The notes under the pieces: model-generated | Databases searched by the model: none | What the model saw: only the letters and a program-made list of their open reading frames with translations | What the model was told of the DNA's origin: nothing | Part shown: one piece after another, positions 10,457 to 21,015 of the stretch | How the letters are laid out: each line of letters starts with the position of its first letter | How positions within the stretch are numbered: position 1 is the stretch's first letter | NCBI GenBank assembly: GCA_024734495.1 | Contig: JALMQS010000881.1 | Location: forward strand, 124,001 to 188,000 | Length of the DNA stretch: 64,000 bases | From: Forficula auricularia | Lineage: Eukaryota > Arthropoda > Insecta > Dermaptera > Forficulidae | Direction of reading: 5' to 3' | Translations under genes and position numbers: made by a program

Positions 10457-10554
10457 GAAGGAAAGGAGGAAGGATTCCAAATTACACCTTATTTGGATAT
10501 GGTTAATTTTTCTTTCCTCACTACCCCTAGGCTGCCTTCCATTACTTGTAATTG

Positions 10555-11454
10555 ATACTTATTATATTTAGAACATAGATGGGCTCTAAGAAAAGTTTTT
10601 TAAAAATTCAAACTTTAAACTAATTTATCGAACGGAGAATTTACCACTGCTCGAAGCCCCTAAAAACTTAGTAAATTGGATATTAGATTGTATCTAAGTT
10701 TCTGAGATTTGGCTCCTGATCCCGGCTTCTTTCCTTCTACTCTGTTCTTTTCACGATGGAGGGGCCATCCCATATAGGCCTTTAGGGGATGCATCTTCGT
10801 TCCTTCTCACATCAATATCATAAAAAAAAAAAAAAAAAAGGATAAAAATATCTAAAATTCTTTTTAAGATATCGGGTTTTCTTTAGCATTACTGGGGTTA
10901 GAAAATGAAAATTTCGATGGAGCTAATTAAGTCGTAAAGCGTGCTAAGAACGGGCTTGAAAAATTCAAGTTTAAAGGTGGAAAAAAGGAAAAATTAAAAA
11001 AATCACGATTTCTGTCGAACTACTGCATTTAGTAACTTGAAATTTGATATGAAGGTTACTTTTAAGACGTAGATGATTCCTAAGAACAATTTCGAGCAGC
11101 AAGTGGCCCTTTAAAGATGTTCTTCGCTACTAGTACAAAATAAATGAACTATTTTCAGACAAATGGCACACGATTGGAATTGAGAGTTCGGTTTTCAATC
11201 ATCCTAGTCAGTATACATTGAGATGAAATGACTTCATGTTTTACTCGAATTGACAGGTTTAATTGTCAGATGGGAGTAATACAGAAAAAGTTATTATGCA
11301 AAGGGAACATTTCTCTTTGATTTATTCTATTTTTTATTATTATTTATTTATTCATTCATTTTTTTAGTTTATTTTCTACTTTTTGCTAAGGATTTCCAAG
11401 TAGAATTAGTTTTTCATAAGTAGGAAGGATCAAATCGGGTTTTGACCAGTTAGT
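10555..11454. other. Non-coding DNA with one short retroposon end
   Basis: Apart from the A-tailed repeat at 10743-10839, no gene or element boundary is evident up to the presumed start of the non-LTR retrotransposon. Confidence 0.4.
10743..10839 (+). repeat. A-tailed retroposon 3' end, family S1
   Basis: Starts near TTCTTTTCACGATGGAG, passes AGGCCT and GGGGATGCA, then CCTTCTC and ATCAATATCAT, and ends in an 18-A run. A second plus-strand copy is at 19426-19527 and a minus-strand copy at 34302-34404. The shared end plus A-tail suggests a SINE or the 3' tail of a LINE. No pol III box was recognised. Confidence 0.6.
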
Positions 11455-11857
11455 TCATTCTTTGGACAAGGCTAATAATGGCCTGGAGCTATCAAAGTCG
11501 GCCTTCGGATGTCATTTGAACGGCGGATTGCGGATTTTCCAGGGGCAGGTCATTCATTAGCCTCATCCGCGCACACATCAATCATAGCTAGATTATTCTT
11601 CCTTCTTTATAATCGTTCATTGTCAAATCCGTTGAAGTTAATAAAATTGAAATTAATAAAAACAAAATCATATTAACACTCTGAGTCCAGTCTTTGAACA
11701 GTGTGCATCTCCGTGCGAAGTCCGCTCAGATAAGCTATTTTATTTTTATTCTTCATATATATATATACTCATCTATATATTTTTCTTATATCCCAATATC
11801 ATTTGCTTATTATTAATTTTAAATTATTTTCTTATATTGATAATATCCTATTAAATC

Positions 11858-11886
11858 GGGGCCCACGCACTTGGCGTGGTAACCCC
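11858..11886 (+). promoter_or_regulatory. Stable hairpin just upstream of ORF1
   Basis: GGGG..CCACGC / GCGTGG..CCCC forms a strong stem around an ACTTG loop, ending 9 bp before the ORF1 ATG. In surroundings this AT-rich it stands out. It could affect translation start or RNP packaging; both are inference. Confidence 0.5.
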
Positions 11887-11894
11887 AAGTAAAT

Positions 11895-13281
11895 ATGACC
11901 GAAGATACGGGACAGCCTCCCCCCGGCCCCATACACAATAATGAACAAAAAACCCCATATGTAAATAGATATGGCATGGCTGATTGTGGCCCATATTTTG
12001 TTTTTGTTGAAAAAAAATCATTTACTGAGATAGAAACAGAAGTTCTGAATTCAGATGGCTCACTTGCAGAAAAGAATAAATCTGTAAAATCAACACTTCT
12101 AGGCCAACACCCAATGAATTTTGGCAAATTTATTTTTAATAATTTACAAAAATATAATTCACAAATAATGTGCATAAGCGCTCTAAATAAATTTAAAATT
12201 CGAGTAGAATTTCAGCAGGCACCAGCTGCCAATGATTTTGTCCAAGAATTAATTCTTCAAAAAAATAACTATTATGCATATATTCCTTTATTTCTCACAA
12301 CTAAACAAGGAATAGTGAAAAATGTCCCATTAGACATAGACATAGAAGACTTTTTATGTGATCTAATCTGTTTGTCTGATTATAAAATTATAAACGCTGA
12401 AAGATTAAACCGGATAAATAAAGATAGATTTGGAGATGATTCTGAAAATGTTAAATATATTCCTTCAACTACTGTTAAATTAACTTTTCGGACACAACGT
12501 CTTCCTGCATATATAAAGATTCACTCAGTGAGAGCAGTAGTTGAATCATATATTCCGAAAGTAAATCAATGTACCCGGTGCTTATTATACGGACATAGAT
12601 TTAGAAATTGCCATTCAGGGGTTGTTAGGTGTTCCAAGTGCTCCTCAAGGGGCCATGATCATTTGGAATGCGTAGAAACAATACCATCCTGTTTTTTTTG
12701 CAAAAATGAACACCTAGCAACAGATTTATCAAAATGTCCGGAATTTGAAATACAAAAAAAAATTAAAAAGTTGATGGTTGAAAAAAACTACTCGTACAAA
12801 GAAGCCTCACAGTCAGTTCGATATAGGCCTTTCTCAAATGCGTTAACTACAATTCCAAGCCCTCCATTGGTATTTGATAATAACAGCTTCCCATCTGTGA
12901 CTAGTAATAACTCAATTAATTACTCACAAATGAGAACAAATATGCAAAATAAAAAAAGAAATTTAGTTGTAAAACAAAAAGAAGAAAATCCAAATCAAAG
13001 AAAAATTTTAAAAATATCTTACAGAAAGGAAAAAAATCCCCACCAACAACAAAAAAAATACATTTAATTTACCAACATCACAAATCAATTATGATTCTTC
13101 GCCTCTCCCTCAAAATAATAATCCACCCCAATATCATAACTTAATTAATGAAAAAAATAACAATACATCCTCTGTAATTGATAATCAAAGTCAAGAATCG
13201 ACGTCATTACATCCTGAAAATCCTTTAAACACAAATGATAATTTAAAAGAAAACGAAATATCACAAATTGAAAATATATAA
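11895..13281 (+). CDS. ORF1 protein (gag-like, three zinc knuckles), frameshifted
   Basis: Nucleic-acid-binding Gag-like chaperone of the retrotransposon RNP. The open frame runs 11895-13067 (390 aa). Residues about 226-282 hold three Cys-rich knuckles: two are CX2CX4HX4C, the third is a degenerate C-C-H-C. The upstream 200 residues match the position of the RRM-like part of such ORF1s. At an A8 run (about 13053-13060) the frame ends, but the next frame stays open for a further 70 or so codons of N/Q/S/P-rich sequence to a stop at 13279-13281. One A gained or lost is the simplest reading; slippage during translation is the alternative. It lies 236 bp before ORF2. Confidence 0.75.
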
Positions 13282-13517
13282 GAAATATTTGATTTTAAAA
13301 TTTAAACACATTTTATAACTGATATATTATATTTAAAAAATAAAAAAAAAATAGATATTTTAATCTCATATTTTATCTTTTCCAAAGAAATTTTTACTAT
13401 TATACAAAAAAAAAAAAAGATATATATATATATATATAAAATTCCAAAGAAAAATAAATAAACAAATAAAATCACATATATTATATTCAATTTATCTATT
13501 AATAAAAATAAAAAAAA
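13282..13517 (+). other. Spacer between ORF1 and ORF2
   Basis: Very AT-rich, with a TA dinucleotide run near 13420. A minus-strand open frame of 87 codons here is low complexity and is not a gene. How ORF2 is translated after such a long spacer is not evident. Confidence 0.5.
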
Positions 13518-16500
13518 ATGGCTAATAATAGGAATATAGAAGAAAAACACCTGAATATTTTTCAATGGAATTGTAGATCCATTAACTCTAATAAGGAGTC
13601 TCTAGAGAATGTAATAAAACTATTAAATATAGATATCGTAGCTCTTTCTGAAACTTGGCTTAAGCCAACACAAATATTTACAAGAGCTGGATTCTCAATA
13701 TATAGAGAGGACAGACCGGATGGTTATGGCGGAGTCGCCATTCTAGTAAAAAACTCTATACCGCATAAAAAAACAAATATCAATATGAATAATATTAATT
13801 TTGAAGTTGTAGCAATTGAAATTTCATTACCAGATACAAAAAATATTAATATAATTTCCATTTATTCACCACCACAGACTATTATTAAGCTACATAATTG
13901 GCAAGCATTAATTAATCAATTAACTGGAGATTGTATTATTTGTGGTGATTTTAACTCTCATTCACCGGCTTGGGGTTGCACTTTTGAAGACCAAGCGGGT
14001 AAAAATATGATAGATAACATCGATTACTACTCTTTTGTTATATTAAATGACGGTAGCAACACTATGTTACCACTTCCGTTTCGAAATTCTTCACCCTTAG
14101 ATCTAACCATTTCCAGCCCTTTACTTGTACCCTCCCTTTCTTGGGAGATATATAGAGAACCATTAGGCAGCGACCATTTTGGTATATTAACTAAATACAA
14201 CTACTCTTGCAACAAAACCCCAAGAAATTTTAAAGAAAAAATCAATTTTAAGAAAATAAATTGGGAGAAATACAAATCTATTTTAAATAATAATATTCAT
14301 TTACAAACAAAGGCCACAGATTCAGATGAAGAAATATATAATCAGTTATGTTCAAGTATTCAACAAGCTGCCATTTTATCAACGCCAATTCCTAAATCAA
14401 ATAAATATATTGACAAATCCTCTCCAATATGGTGGGATAATGAATGTACGATTGCCAACAAGGAAAGGAAGTTAAAATTTAAAAATTACACAAAATGTAT
14501 AAATTATGAAAATTATTTAAATTATAAAAAATCTGACTGTTCAGTTAAAAGGCTATTTAAGTACAAAAAGAGAACAAAATGGAAAGAATTTTGTACAAAT
14601 ATCAATAAGGATACACCAAACAATAAAATATGGAAGCAAATAAAATTGTTGAAAAATATACCAATAACTTACAACTCAAGTACAGATCATCTGATTGAGG
14701 AATTTGCAGATATAATATCAACACCTTCTGTGGAATCAAAAATAAATTATTTCCATGAAAATGAATTTTCATCTGATTTTCTTTCTAGTGCCTTTAATTA
14801 TAATGAATTTACAAACGCCTTGAATTCAAAAAAAGATTCCTCTCCTGGGCTTGATAATATTTCATATACAATGTTAAAAGAACTCCCTCAGCCCATTAAA
14901 CTAAAATTTCTAGAACTATTTAACAAATTTTTTCTAAATAATAATTTACCTAGTTCATGGACCACTCATAAGATTATAATGGTTCCGAAACCGGGTAAAG
15001 ATCTTAAAAAAGCCTCATCATATAGGCCTATTACTCTATCTTCATGTGTGGGAAAGATATTTGAAATAATTTTAAAAAATAGAATTGAGTGGTGGTTGGA
15101 AAATAATAATTTACTGGGCAACAGTCAAAATGGTTTTAGAAAAGGTAAAACCACTCTAGACAATCTTACAATTTTAAATAATGATATTCATTTTGGTTTT
15201 TTAAATCGTGCAATTACTACTGCAATATTCATTGATATTAAGGGGGCATTTGATAATATCAATGTAGATATTTTAGCATGTAAATTGATTAAAATGAAAA
15301 TGCCAAGTAATATAGTCAATATCATTACAAATATTACCCATTCTCGGACAATTTTTATCCACAATAAAAATCTGCAAATAGGCCCTCGAAGAATATCAAA
15401 GGGAATCGGTCAGGGAACGATTTTGGCGCCATTACTCTATATGTGCTACACAAGAGAATTAGAAGAATGTACAACCCCAGAAGTTAAAATACTACAATAT
15501 GCGGATGATGTTTGCCTATATACAACTTCACATTCACTTGGAATAAACACAGACCGTCTATCAGAAACCATTTCTAATCTAAGTGCAAAGCTAAACGAAT
15601 TAGGACTTGACTTAGAGCCAGATAAAACGACTTCTGTAATTTTCACCAGAAAATATAGAGTTGATATTCCATCATCCTTAAGTATCAATAATTTAAACAT
15701 ATGTGTCAAGCCTTCGGTAAAATTTTTGGGTCTGTACTTGGATAGCAAGCTTAATTGGAAAACTCATATAAGTTACATTATTGAAAAATGTGAAAGAAAA
15801 ATTAACCTTCTCAAAACAGTATGCAATACAACATGGGGAGCAGATCCTGCAACATGTTTACTAATATATAGAAGTTTTATCAGACCCCATTTGGATTACG
15901 GTTGTCCATTATTTCACAATGCCGCCAAAACAATTACTAACAAATTAGATATAATCCAATACAGATGTATAAGACAATGCACAGGAGCCCTCAAATCTTC
16001 ACCTACAAATGCATTAATTACAGAGGCAAAAGAAATGCCCCTATATCTAAGAAGAAATTCTATATGTAAAAATTATATTATTAAAAAAATTGCTATAAAT
16101 GACTGTTTAGTGTTAGAGTCAATATCAAGAATTCAAAATTTATTTACTACTCGTAGAATTCAAAACATTAAATTTTCATATGTAAATAGTACTCTTCATG
16201 TCCAAGATACTATGCCTAATTTTAAAATTTTTCCAAAATTTGGTTTATATACATTTAATTATTCTATACAAAATTTTAAAATTAAAACGTATACTCTTCC
16301 TTATTCTGCTAATACACCTGATCTTAATACTTTATTTCTTAGTCATGTCCGAACTCATTTTGTTGATTATTGTATAATTTACACTGACGGATCTAAAAGC
16401 TCTGACACGAGTTTGGTTGGATCTGCTTTTATGTGCCCGCAAAGGAATACCAGTAAAACTTTTAAAATCCCGAAAGATGCTTCAATATTTACGGCTGAAT

Positions 16501-17252
16501 GTCTCGCAGTATGGGAATCTATAAAATTCTTTAAACAAGAAAACTTTGAAAATAAATGCCTCATTTGTACAGATTCCCTCAGCATCATACATTCGATAAA
16601 TGGTTTTCCAAAAAACAAAAATCCATCATACCTTATACTAAATATAGTCAATGATATATTGGAGTGCCATTATATGAATAAGGAGATAGCGCTACTCTGG
16701 ATCCCAAGTCACTCAGGTATTAGGAATAATGAAAGAGTGGATAAGCTGGCCTATTTAGCCTCACTCCAAGGCCAATTACTTGAAATAGAATTGCCAATAA
16801 AAGACATAAAAGTCATAATAAAAAATGAAACAAATACAGAATGGCAATCCTTCTGGAAGAATACAGCTCTAAATAAAGGGAAGCATCTATACAACATACA
16901 GCCTAATATACCAAAAAGACCATGGTTTGATGATATCAAGCTGTTTAGAAAAATAACTGTACAACTAATTAGGCTGAGAATAGGCCATGCTACTACCCCA
17001 GCTCATATGTACAGAATAGGTCTTCGAGAGAATCCTTTTTGTTCTTGTGATGGATCCACGATTGGGGATATCAATCACTTTTACTTGGGATGCGCAAACA
17101 ATATCAACAAAATTGAACGCTTCTATACAACAATCCAAAGAAAAATAGAACTTCCAACAAATATGACAATACTTCTTTCTTATTTAAACCGCAACGATGA
17201 CTTAAGTAGATATATTGTTAGATACATAATTTCTTTAGGAAAAATTAATTAA
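13518..17252 (+). CDS. ORF2: endonuclease, reverse transcriptase and RNase H (1244 aa)
   Basis: Performs target-primed reverse transcription. Residues 13-225 are an APE-type endonuclease: QWN 16-18, SETW with E45, GDFNSH 143-148, SDH 218-220. A WWDNEC linker motif follows. RT: SSYRPITLSS, motif A FIDIKGAFD with D573, GIGQGTILAPLL, catalytic YADD 661-664, and LGLYLDSKLNW of the thumb region. RNase H: TDGS with D957, TAE with E994, TDS with D1019 and a final D1075 after WIPSHSG; the key carboxylates are all present. A C-terminal CXC...H...C knuckle sits near 1175-1195. The length is typical. No stop or frameshift was seen, so the protein may be functional, although ORF1 is broken. The ATG at 13518 is the first in this frame. 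Confidence 0.95.
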   Translation: MANNRNIEEKHLNIFQWNCRSINSNKESLENVIKLLNIDIVALSETWLKPTQIFTRAGFSIYREDRPDGYGGVAILVKNSIPHKKTNINMNNINFEVVAIEISLPDTKNINIISIYSPPQTIIKLHNWQALINQLTGDCIICGDFNSHSPAWGCTFEDQAGKNMIDNIDYYSFVILNDGSNTMLPLPFRNSSPLDLTISSPLLVPSLSWEIYREPLGSDHFGILTKYNYSCNKTPRNFKEKINFKKINWEKYKSILNNNIHLQTKATDSDEEIYNQLCSSIQQAAILSTPIPKSNKYIDKSSPIWWDNECTIANKERKLKFKNYTKCINYENYLNYKKSDCSVKRLFKYKKRTKWKEFCTNINKDTPNNKIWKQIKLLKNIPITYNSSTDHLIEEFADIISTPSVESKINYFHENEFSSDFLSSAFNYNEFTNALNSKKDSSPGLDNISYTMLKELPQPIKLKFLELFNKFFLNNNLPSSWTTHKIIMVPKPGKDLKKASSYRPITLSSCVGKIFEIILKNRIEWWLENNNLLGNSQNGFRKGKTTLDNLTILNNDIHFGFLNRAITTAIFIDIKGAFDNINVDILACKLIKMKMPSNIVNIITNITHSRTIFIHNKNLQIGPRRISKGIGQGTILAPLLYMCYTRELEECTTPEVKILQYADDVCLYTTSHSLGINTDRLSETISNLSAKLNELGLDLEPDKTTSVIFTRKYRVDIPSSLSINNLNICVKPSVKFLGLYLDSKLNWKTHISYIIEKCERKINLLKTVCNTTWGADPATCLLIYRSFIRPHLDYGCPLFHNAAKTITNKLDIIQYRCIRQCTGALKSSPTNALITEAKEMPLYLRRNSICKNYIIKKIAINDCLVLESISRIQNLFTTRRIQNIKFSYVNSTLHVQDTMPNFKIFPKFGLYTFNYSIQNFKIKTYTLPYSANTPDLNTLFLSHVRTHFVDYCIIYTDGSKSSDTSLVGSAFMCPQRNTSKTFKIPKDASIFTAECLAVWESIKFFKQENFENKCLICTDSLSIIHSINGFPKNKNPSYLILNIVNDILECHYMNKEIALLWIPSHSGIRNNERVDKLAYLASLQGQLLEIELPIKDIKVIIKNETNTEWQSFWKNTALNKGKHLYNIQPNIPKRPWFDDIKLFRKITVQLIRLRIGHATTPAHMYRIGLRENPFCSCDGSTIGDINHFYLGCANNINKIERFYTTIQRKIELPTNMTILLSYLNRNDDLSRYIVRYIISLGKIN

Positions 17253-17452
17253 TTGCATAAACAGTAGAAATGTAATTTGAAAAAAAAATACTTAAAATAA
17301 TGTATGTTTCTTACTTTTAGCTTGTAAATCTTATGTACCTAATTAACATTACAATTATATAAAATTTTGTAAAAATATGTATTTTATGTATCACTGACCA
17401 AATGTTCTAACGGACAAGGATCCAGTTTAGACAGAAAAAAAAAAAAAAAAAA
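17253..17452 (+). other. 3' UTR and poly-A tail of the non-LTR retrotransposon
   Basis: About 180 bp of AT-rich sequence followed by 18 A. The final part (GGACAAGGATCCAG then TTTAGACAG) is GC-richer and is probably the 3' recognition end. Confidence 0.75.
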
Positions 17453-18329
17453 TCATGTCAAGTTTAAGTATCAATATTATAAAAATACTAGGTATTAGTA
17501 CCTGTTTATTTTTGATTTATTGACTTGTTTATTTCTCTTCCTCCAATATAAGAGACTTATTGGAGGAAGATCTATAAAAAATTACTTTACTAGGTCGATT
17601 AGAATAATTTAATTTTCCTTATTTTTACTTTATTTATTTTTCTTTAGTGATATAAGTAATATGAAAAACATTTCAGGAGCGGAAACGGGTTAATGCTTAT
17701 GACTATTAGTTATTTTTGTAGATCTTTCTTTTTCTTCAGTCAAATTTACTTATATTTCACAAGGATTTACGTATTTAATAGAATTTTAGTCATAGTTGAA
17801 TTTATCCATATCAGGAAGAATTAATATAGTCTGCTTAAAATGAACTAAAAGGGACTATGTTCTAAACTTAGTTCTTAAATTAATCGAAATATTACTCGTA
17901 GTTTCAATCAGAAGACAAAATCTTTAAATATAATTATTTTTTTATTTTATAAATTACCAACTCTGCTACAAGTTTTATTCCGGAAGAGAAATGATCAATT
18001 AATTTTGATTGTTCTAGAAAATCCCAATTCCTTGTCTCCTTGTACTAGAATGATTTAACTATAGACTTGGTTAGTGTCGTAGCATATAAATTACTGAAAT
18101 AATAAATATTTTAGAAAATAAAAATATAAGAAGAAGAAGAATTTTTAAATATTCGAAACTTAGTTATTTTTTATCTTATATATTTAGTTGTGCTTATAAT
18201 TTTGCTTTTAGTGAATTTTATTCTTGAAAAAAAGTACATTCAAATTTCGAAAAAGGGAATAAATATATCTCTACATATGAATCTCAATGTTTTAAGGAAG
18301 TTTATGATTTTATATCGAGCCACACTCAT
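17453..18329. other. Non-coding AT-rich DNA
   Basis: A short perfect inverted repeat with TCCTCCAATA / TATTGGAGGA arms lies near 17540-17570. No gene was found. Confidence 0.4.
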
Positions 18330-18380
18330 TGCAGTGCTGTGCCACATGCGGCTCCCGGGCCACGGGTTGGACAGCCCTGA
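18330..18380 (-). mobile_element. One end of an hAT-like element (fragment)
   Basis: Read on the minus strand it starts CAGGGCTGTCCAACCCGTGG and continues into GC-rich text, the style of hAT (Charlie-like) ends. No opposite end was found, so it is a truncated copy. It directly abuts the foldback copy at 18381. Confidence 0.45.
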
Positions 18381-18540
18381 TTTCAAAGATTTTGTTTTGC
18401 CATGTAGAGTAGGAGAGTTATTGATTCATACAGAGAAATCAAAGAGGTTGTCCTGTGCTTGATGCATATAAAAATACACTTATATATATGTATACGTTTA
18501 TTTGCATCAAACAGAGGGCAACCTCTTTGATTTCTCTTTA
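18381..18540 (-). repeat. Foldback family copy 1
   Basis: A leader resembling AAGATTTTGTTTTGCC is followed by an arm with AAATCAAAGAGGTTGTCC, a TATA-rich loop and the inverted arm ending in TTTCTCTTT at 18539. In the family's sense direction (minus) this is the conserved 3' end. TTGATT/AATCAA forms the inner hairpin. The AGCAGAG/CTCTGCT stem is partly mutated here. Confidence 0.65.
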
Positions 18541-19425
18541 TAAATATTATGTTCATCATCATTTTCGTAGATTTTTGACTTTCATTAAATTAGACTTGAC
18601 TGATTGATCCTGTATAAGAAAGATTTCTTCTGATGTTTGACCTAATTATTAAAGATTTAAATAGAGATTTTGGTGTATCCCGGTCAGAGGTAATATATGT
18701 ACCCTAATAATTAAAAATATCCCACTTAAAACGGATGTCTTTTTTTGAAATTATTGCAAATCAGGTCGAGGGAATTGAGGACAAAGATGAAAACTCAAAT
18801 ATATAAGCATATACATATTACATGTATATAAAGACTGGAAATTATATACTTTTAAATAGATTAGAATGAAATGGCGACAAAACCACTTTATTAAATGGAT
18901 TGTTTAATAAATCTTGTTTCATTCAGAAATCGCGACGACATCCTCATATTCCGACCAATTATGTCCTATCGAGACAAATGCAATTACCGGCTGGAAGATT
19001 TATGGTTATATATCTAACCTAAATATAAAAACTTATCAAAAGCTAGATATACACATTACTATTTTTTCATTTACAGTTAACAAGTAGAAATATCGAGCAA
19101 TCCCTATATTACTTAAGTATAATTTTACAATATTTTTTATTAGAGCGAATTTTAGTCTTAATTACTTAACCAATATAGAACAGAAATTGAAAGAAAAGTA
19201 AATTATTTTAAGACTCAGTCTAGCATACGTTCTCTAGCTAACAAACATATACAAAACCAGACACACTGTTAAATTACAAGCAGAAAAGTTTGTATGAAAA
19301 TGAAATGAAAGAACTATGTAAAAAAGTGAATTGAATTAAATTTTAAGGAAAATACTCTTACAAATTTGTAAAAAAACAATCAAAATATTATTTTCCTTAT
19401 TTATAAAATGACGCCAAAATTTTAT
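18541..19425. other. Non-coding DNA
   Basis: No gene. A short palindromic AT stretch lies near 18880-18910, and a hammerhead-like but unconvincing sequence near 18905-18950 (see rejected items). Confidence 0.35.
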
Positions 19426-19527
19426 AGTTTCACGATGGAGAGGCCAACCCAGGCCTCTAGGGGATGCACCCATTTGGTGTAACTCCTTCTCTCATCAATT
19501 TCATTAAAAAAAAAATAATAATAATTA
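19426..19527 (+). repeat. A-tailed retroposon 3' end, family S1, copy 2
   Basis: Shares CACGATGGAG, AGGCCT, GGGGATGCA, CTCATCAAT and the A-rich tail with the copy at 10743. Confidence 0.6.
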
Positions 19528-19682
19528 TATCCAAACGCCTCCCACTTGATCGCGAACCCAAAGGTCGAAAATAATTTTCTTCTTCACTCCAGGGCGCAAC
19601 CACAATGAGGCCGCGTCGAAAGACAATTATAAATTAAATTAAATTAGGGAACGAAGAAAAGATTTTTATATTATAGACAAAA

Positions 19683-19773
19683 GGATCAGCCGGGATTCGA
19701 ACCCGGAATCTTCGCATGTGCGCTGCGATGCCTTTATAAGAGCCTTAGCTCTTATCCTCTTGGCCACCGATCC
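19683..19773 (-). tRNA. tRNA-like gene, copy 1 (isotype unclear)
   Basis: 91 nt. Acceptor GGATCGG/CTGATCC (7 bp, one G-U), a perfect T arm CCGGG-TTCGAAT-CCCGG with a good B box, and an A-box-like TGGCCAAGAGG. A five-pair stem TCGCA/TGCGA around GCGCACA sits at the anticodon position, giving nominal GCA (Cys) but with C33 instead of the usual U33. A 19-nt insert with its own 7-bp hairpin (TAAGAGC/GCTCTTA) enlarges the D loop. Body and variable loop resemble tRNA-Arg. TTTT follows at once, a pol III terminator. It may be a tRNA-derived SINE head or a pseudo-tRNA. It differs from copy 2 by one base. Confidence 0.6.
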
Positions 19774-19938
19774 CTGAACCCAAGCTGATACTTAAGTAAG
19801 TAAGTAAGCGTTTGGATATAGTTTAATTAAGTCAAGCCAATTACAGAGCTGCGAAAAATGAACGAGGAAGAGATTAAAAGATTAAATAAAAATGAAATTC
19901 CAAATTCATATAGACATTAAGTATCAGCTTGGGTTCAG

Positions 19939-20029
19939 GGATCGGTGGCCAAGAGGATAAGAGCTAAGGCTCTTATAAAGGCATCGCAGCGCACATGCGA
20001 AGATCCCGGGTTCGAATCCCGGCTGATCC
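19939..20029 (+). tRNA. tRNA-like gene, copy 2 (isotype unclear)
   Basis: Same architecture as copy 1 on the opposite strand, with one difference in the first bases of the T stem region (C for T), which makes a longer C-run. TTTT follows at 20030-20033. The two genes are divergent, 166 bp apart. An alternative fold as a class II tRNA with the inner hairpin as anticodon arm is possible but leaves no D stem. Confidence 0.6.
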
Positions 20030-20074
20030 TTTTGTCTATAATATAAACATCTTTTCTTCGTTCCCTAATTTATT

Positions 20075-20979
20075 AATAATAATGTTTTCGGCTAAATAAG
20101 TTTCACTTCAAACTCTGCGTATCTATCTATACGACACTGAGACTATTATTCAAATTAAAAAATAAGCATCAATTCAAATCTTATCTCCTAGGTATAAAGT
20201 ATAATTGATTTTTAATTTTAAATTAATCTTTTCTAGACGTCATCTGGCTCCACTCAACAATAACACTCCCAGGTCCTCTGTAGAAAGTTCTTTCTTCTGA
20301 AAGGTGAGATCAGCAGAATTTGTATTAATAATTATAGTTTTATAGTAGTAGAATTTTTTTTTAATAAAAATTGTCTATGAATCTACCTATGCATGTTAAT
20401 ATATGCGCATTCTAAATATGTTCAAAAGTTAAGTTAATTTCAATGAAAAGGAAAGTTATATCCTTATTTTAATGACCAAATAATAATACTAATTACCAAT
20501 AATAATAATCCAACTAAATATAAGTTTCCCATCCATTATTAATAAAAGTTTTCACTCTCGCCTCACAAGAGTATGTTTTCTTCTTCAATGAATTACATTC
20601 TCAGAATTTCAATGTATTAGAAATTTAGATTTAAATGAAATTGGAATTTTATATCGATACGTCCACGATAAGTTATGACCAGAATATATTAAAGATTTCG
20701 GTGAAGTTATTAAAATTTTACATAGACAATTGCTGACATCATACTTAGGATCAGATAGATCTACACTGTATTCAGAAAATTTCATTTGACGTATACTAAT
20801 TATCAATTTTACTGTTTTCCTTATATGCATTATATATATAGTAATGAATATGTTTAAAATTAAAATAGAATTTTGTCGTGAGTATCAAAGTTGTTAATTT
20901 ATAAGAAATAAATTAAAGATTGTCTCTTCTGGTTAAAATTAATTAATATTTTTATTTATTTGTGACTATATATGTATAA
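20075..20979. other. Non-coding AT-rich DNA
   Basis: No gene or repeat boundary recognised. Confidence 0.4.
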
Positions 20980-21015
20980 ACATAGTTTCGAAGGTCTGCC
21001 CTTATATCTCCAGTC
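20980..21015 (-). ncRNA. Hammerhead-like motif, A6 mutated
   Basis: Minus strand: CTGGAGA (21013-21007), stem II AAGG/CCTT, GAAAC (20989-20985). The A6 of the core is G. The same change occurs in the motif at 38558, so the two may share an inactive ancestor. Confidence 0.4.

Larger units (their letters stand above)
10142..10554. repeat. Foldback repeat with a hammerhead motif in each arm
   Basis: Arms of about 180 bp (10142-10326 and 10376-10554) are near-perfect inverted copies around a 50-bp spacer. Each arm carries a hammerhead-like motif, so the two ribozymes are convergent and on opposite strands. It fits a tail-to-tail pair of terminal repeats of a Penelope-like element; that link is inference. 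Confidence 0.75.
11455..17452 (+). mobile_element. Non-LTR retrotransposon, I/jockey-like group with RNase H
   Basis: Order: GC-richer 5' region (start uncertain, near 11455), ORF1 with zinc knuckles, ORF2 with endonuclease, reverse transcriptase and RNase H, a short 3' UTR, then 18 A (17435-17452). A terminal RNase H in ORF2 points to the I/R1/LOA-like branch rather than classical jockey. No target duplication could be found, so the exact 5' limit is open. ORF2 is fully open, so the copy is fairly young, but ORF1 carries a frameshift. Confidence 0.85.
19638..20074. repeat. Inverted repeat carrying two tRNA-like genes
   Basis: Arms of about 158 bp (19638-19795 and 19917-20074) are near-identical inverted copies around a 121-bp unique spacer. 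Homology runs about 20 bp past the 5' end and 45 bp past the 3' end of each tRNA-like unit, so the duplicated block is larger than the tRNA. The left inner end is followed by a short AAGT microsatellite. Confidence 0.9.

Noticed and set aside
11200..11460. Target duplication of the non-LTR retrotransposon
   Set aside because: The sequence after the poly-A (TCATGTCAAG) has no convincing match near the presumed 5' end, so neither duplication nor exact start is claimed.
13302..13565. 87-codon minus-strand frame full of F, I and Y
   Set aside because: Low-complexity AT-rich spacer between ORF1 and ORF2.
15446..16939. Three minus-strand frames inside ORF2
   Set aside because: Shadows of the ORF2 coding strand.
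18905..18950. Hammerhead-like GAGGATGTCG...GAAAC on the minus strand
   Set aside because: No complementary stem II and no proper CTGANGA core.
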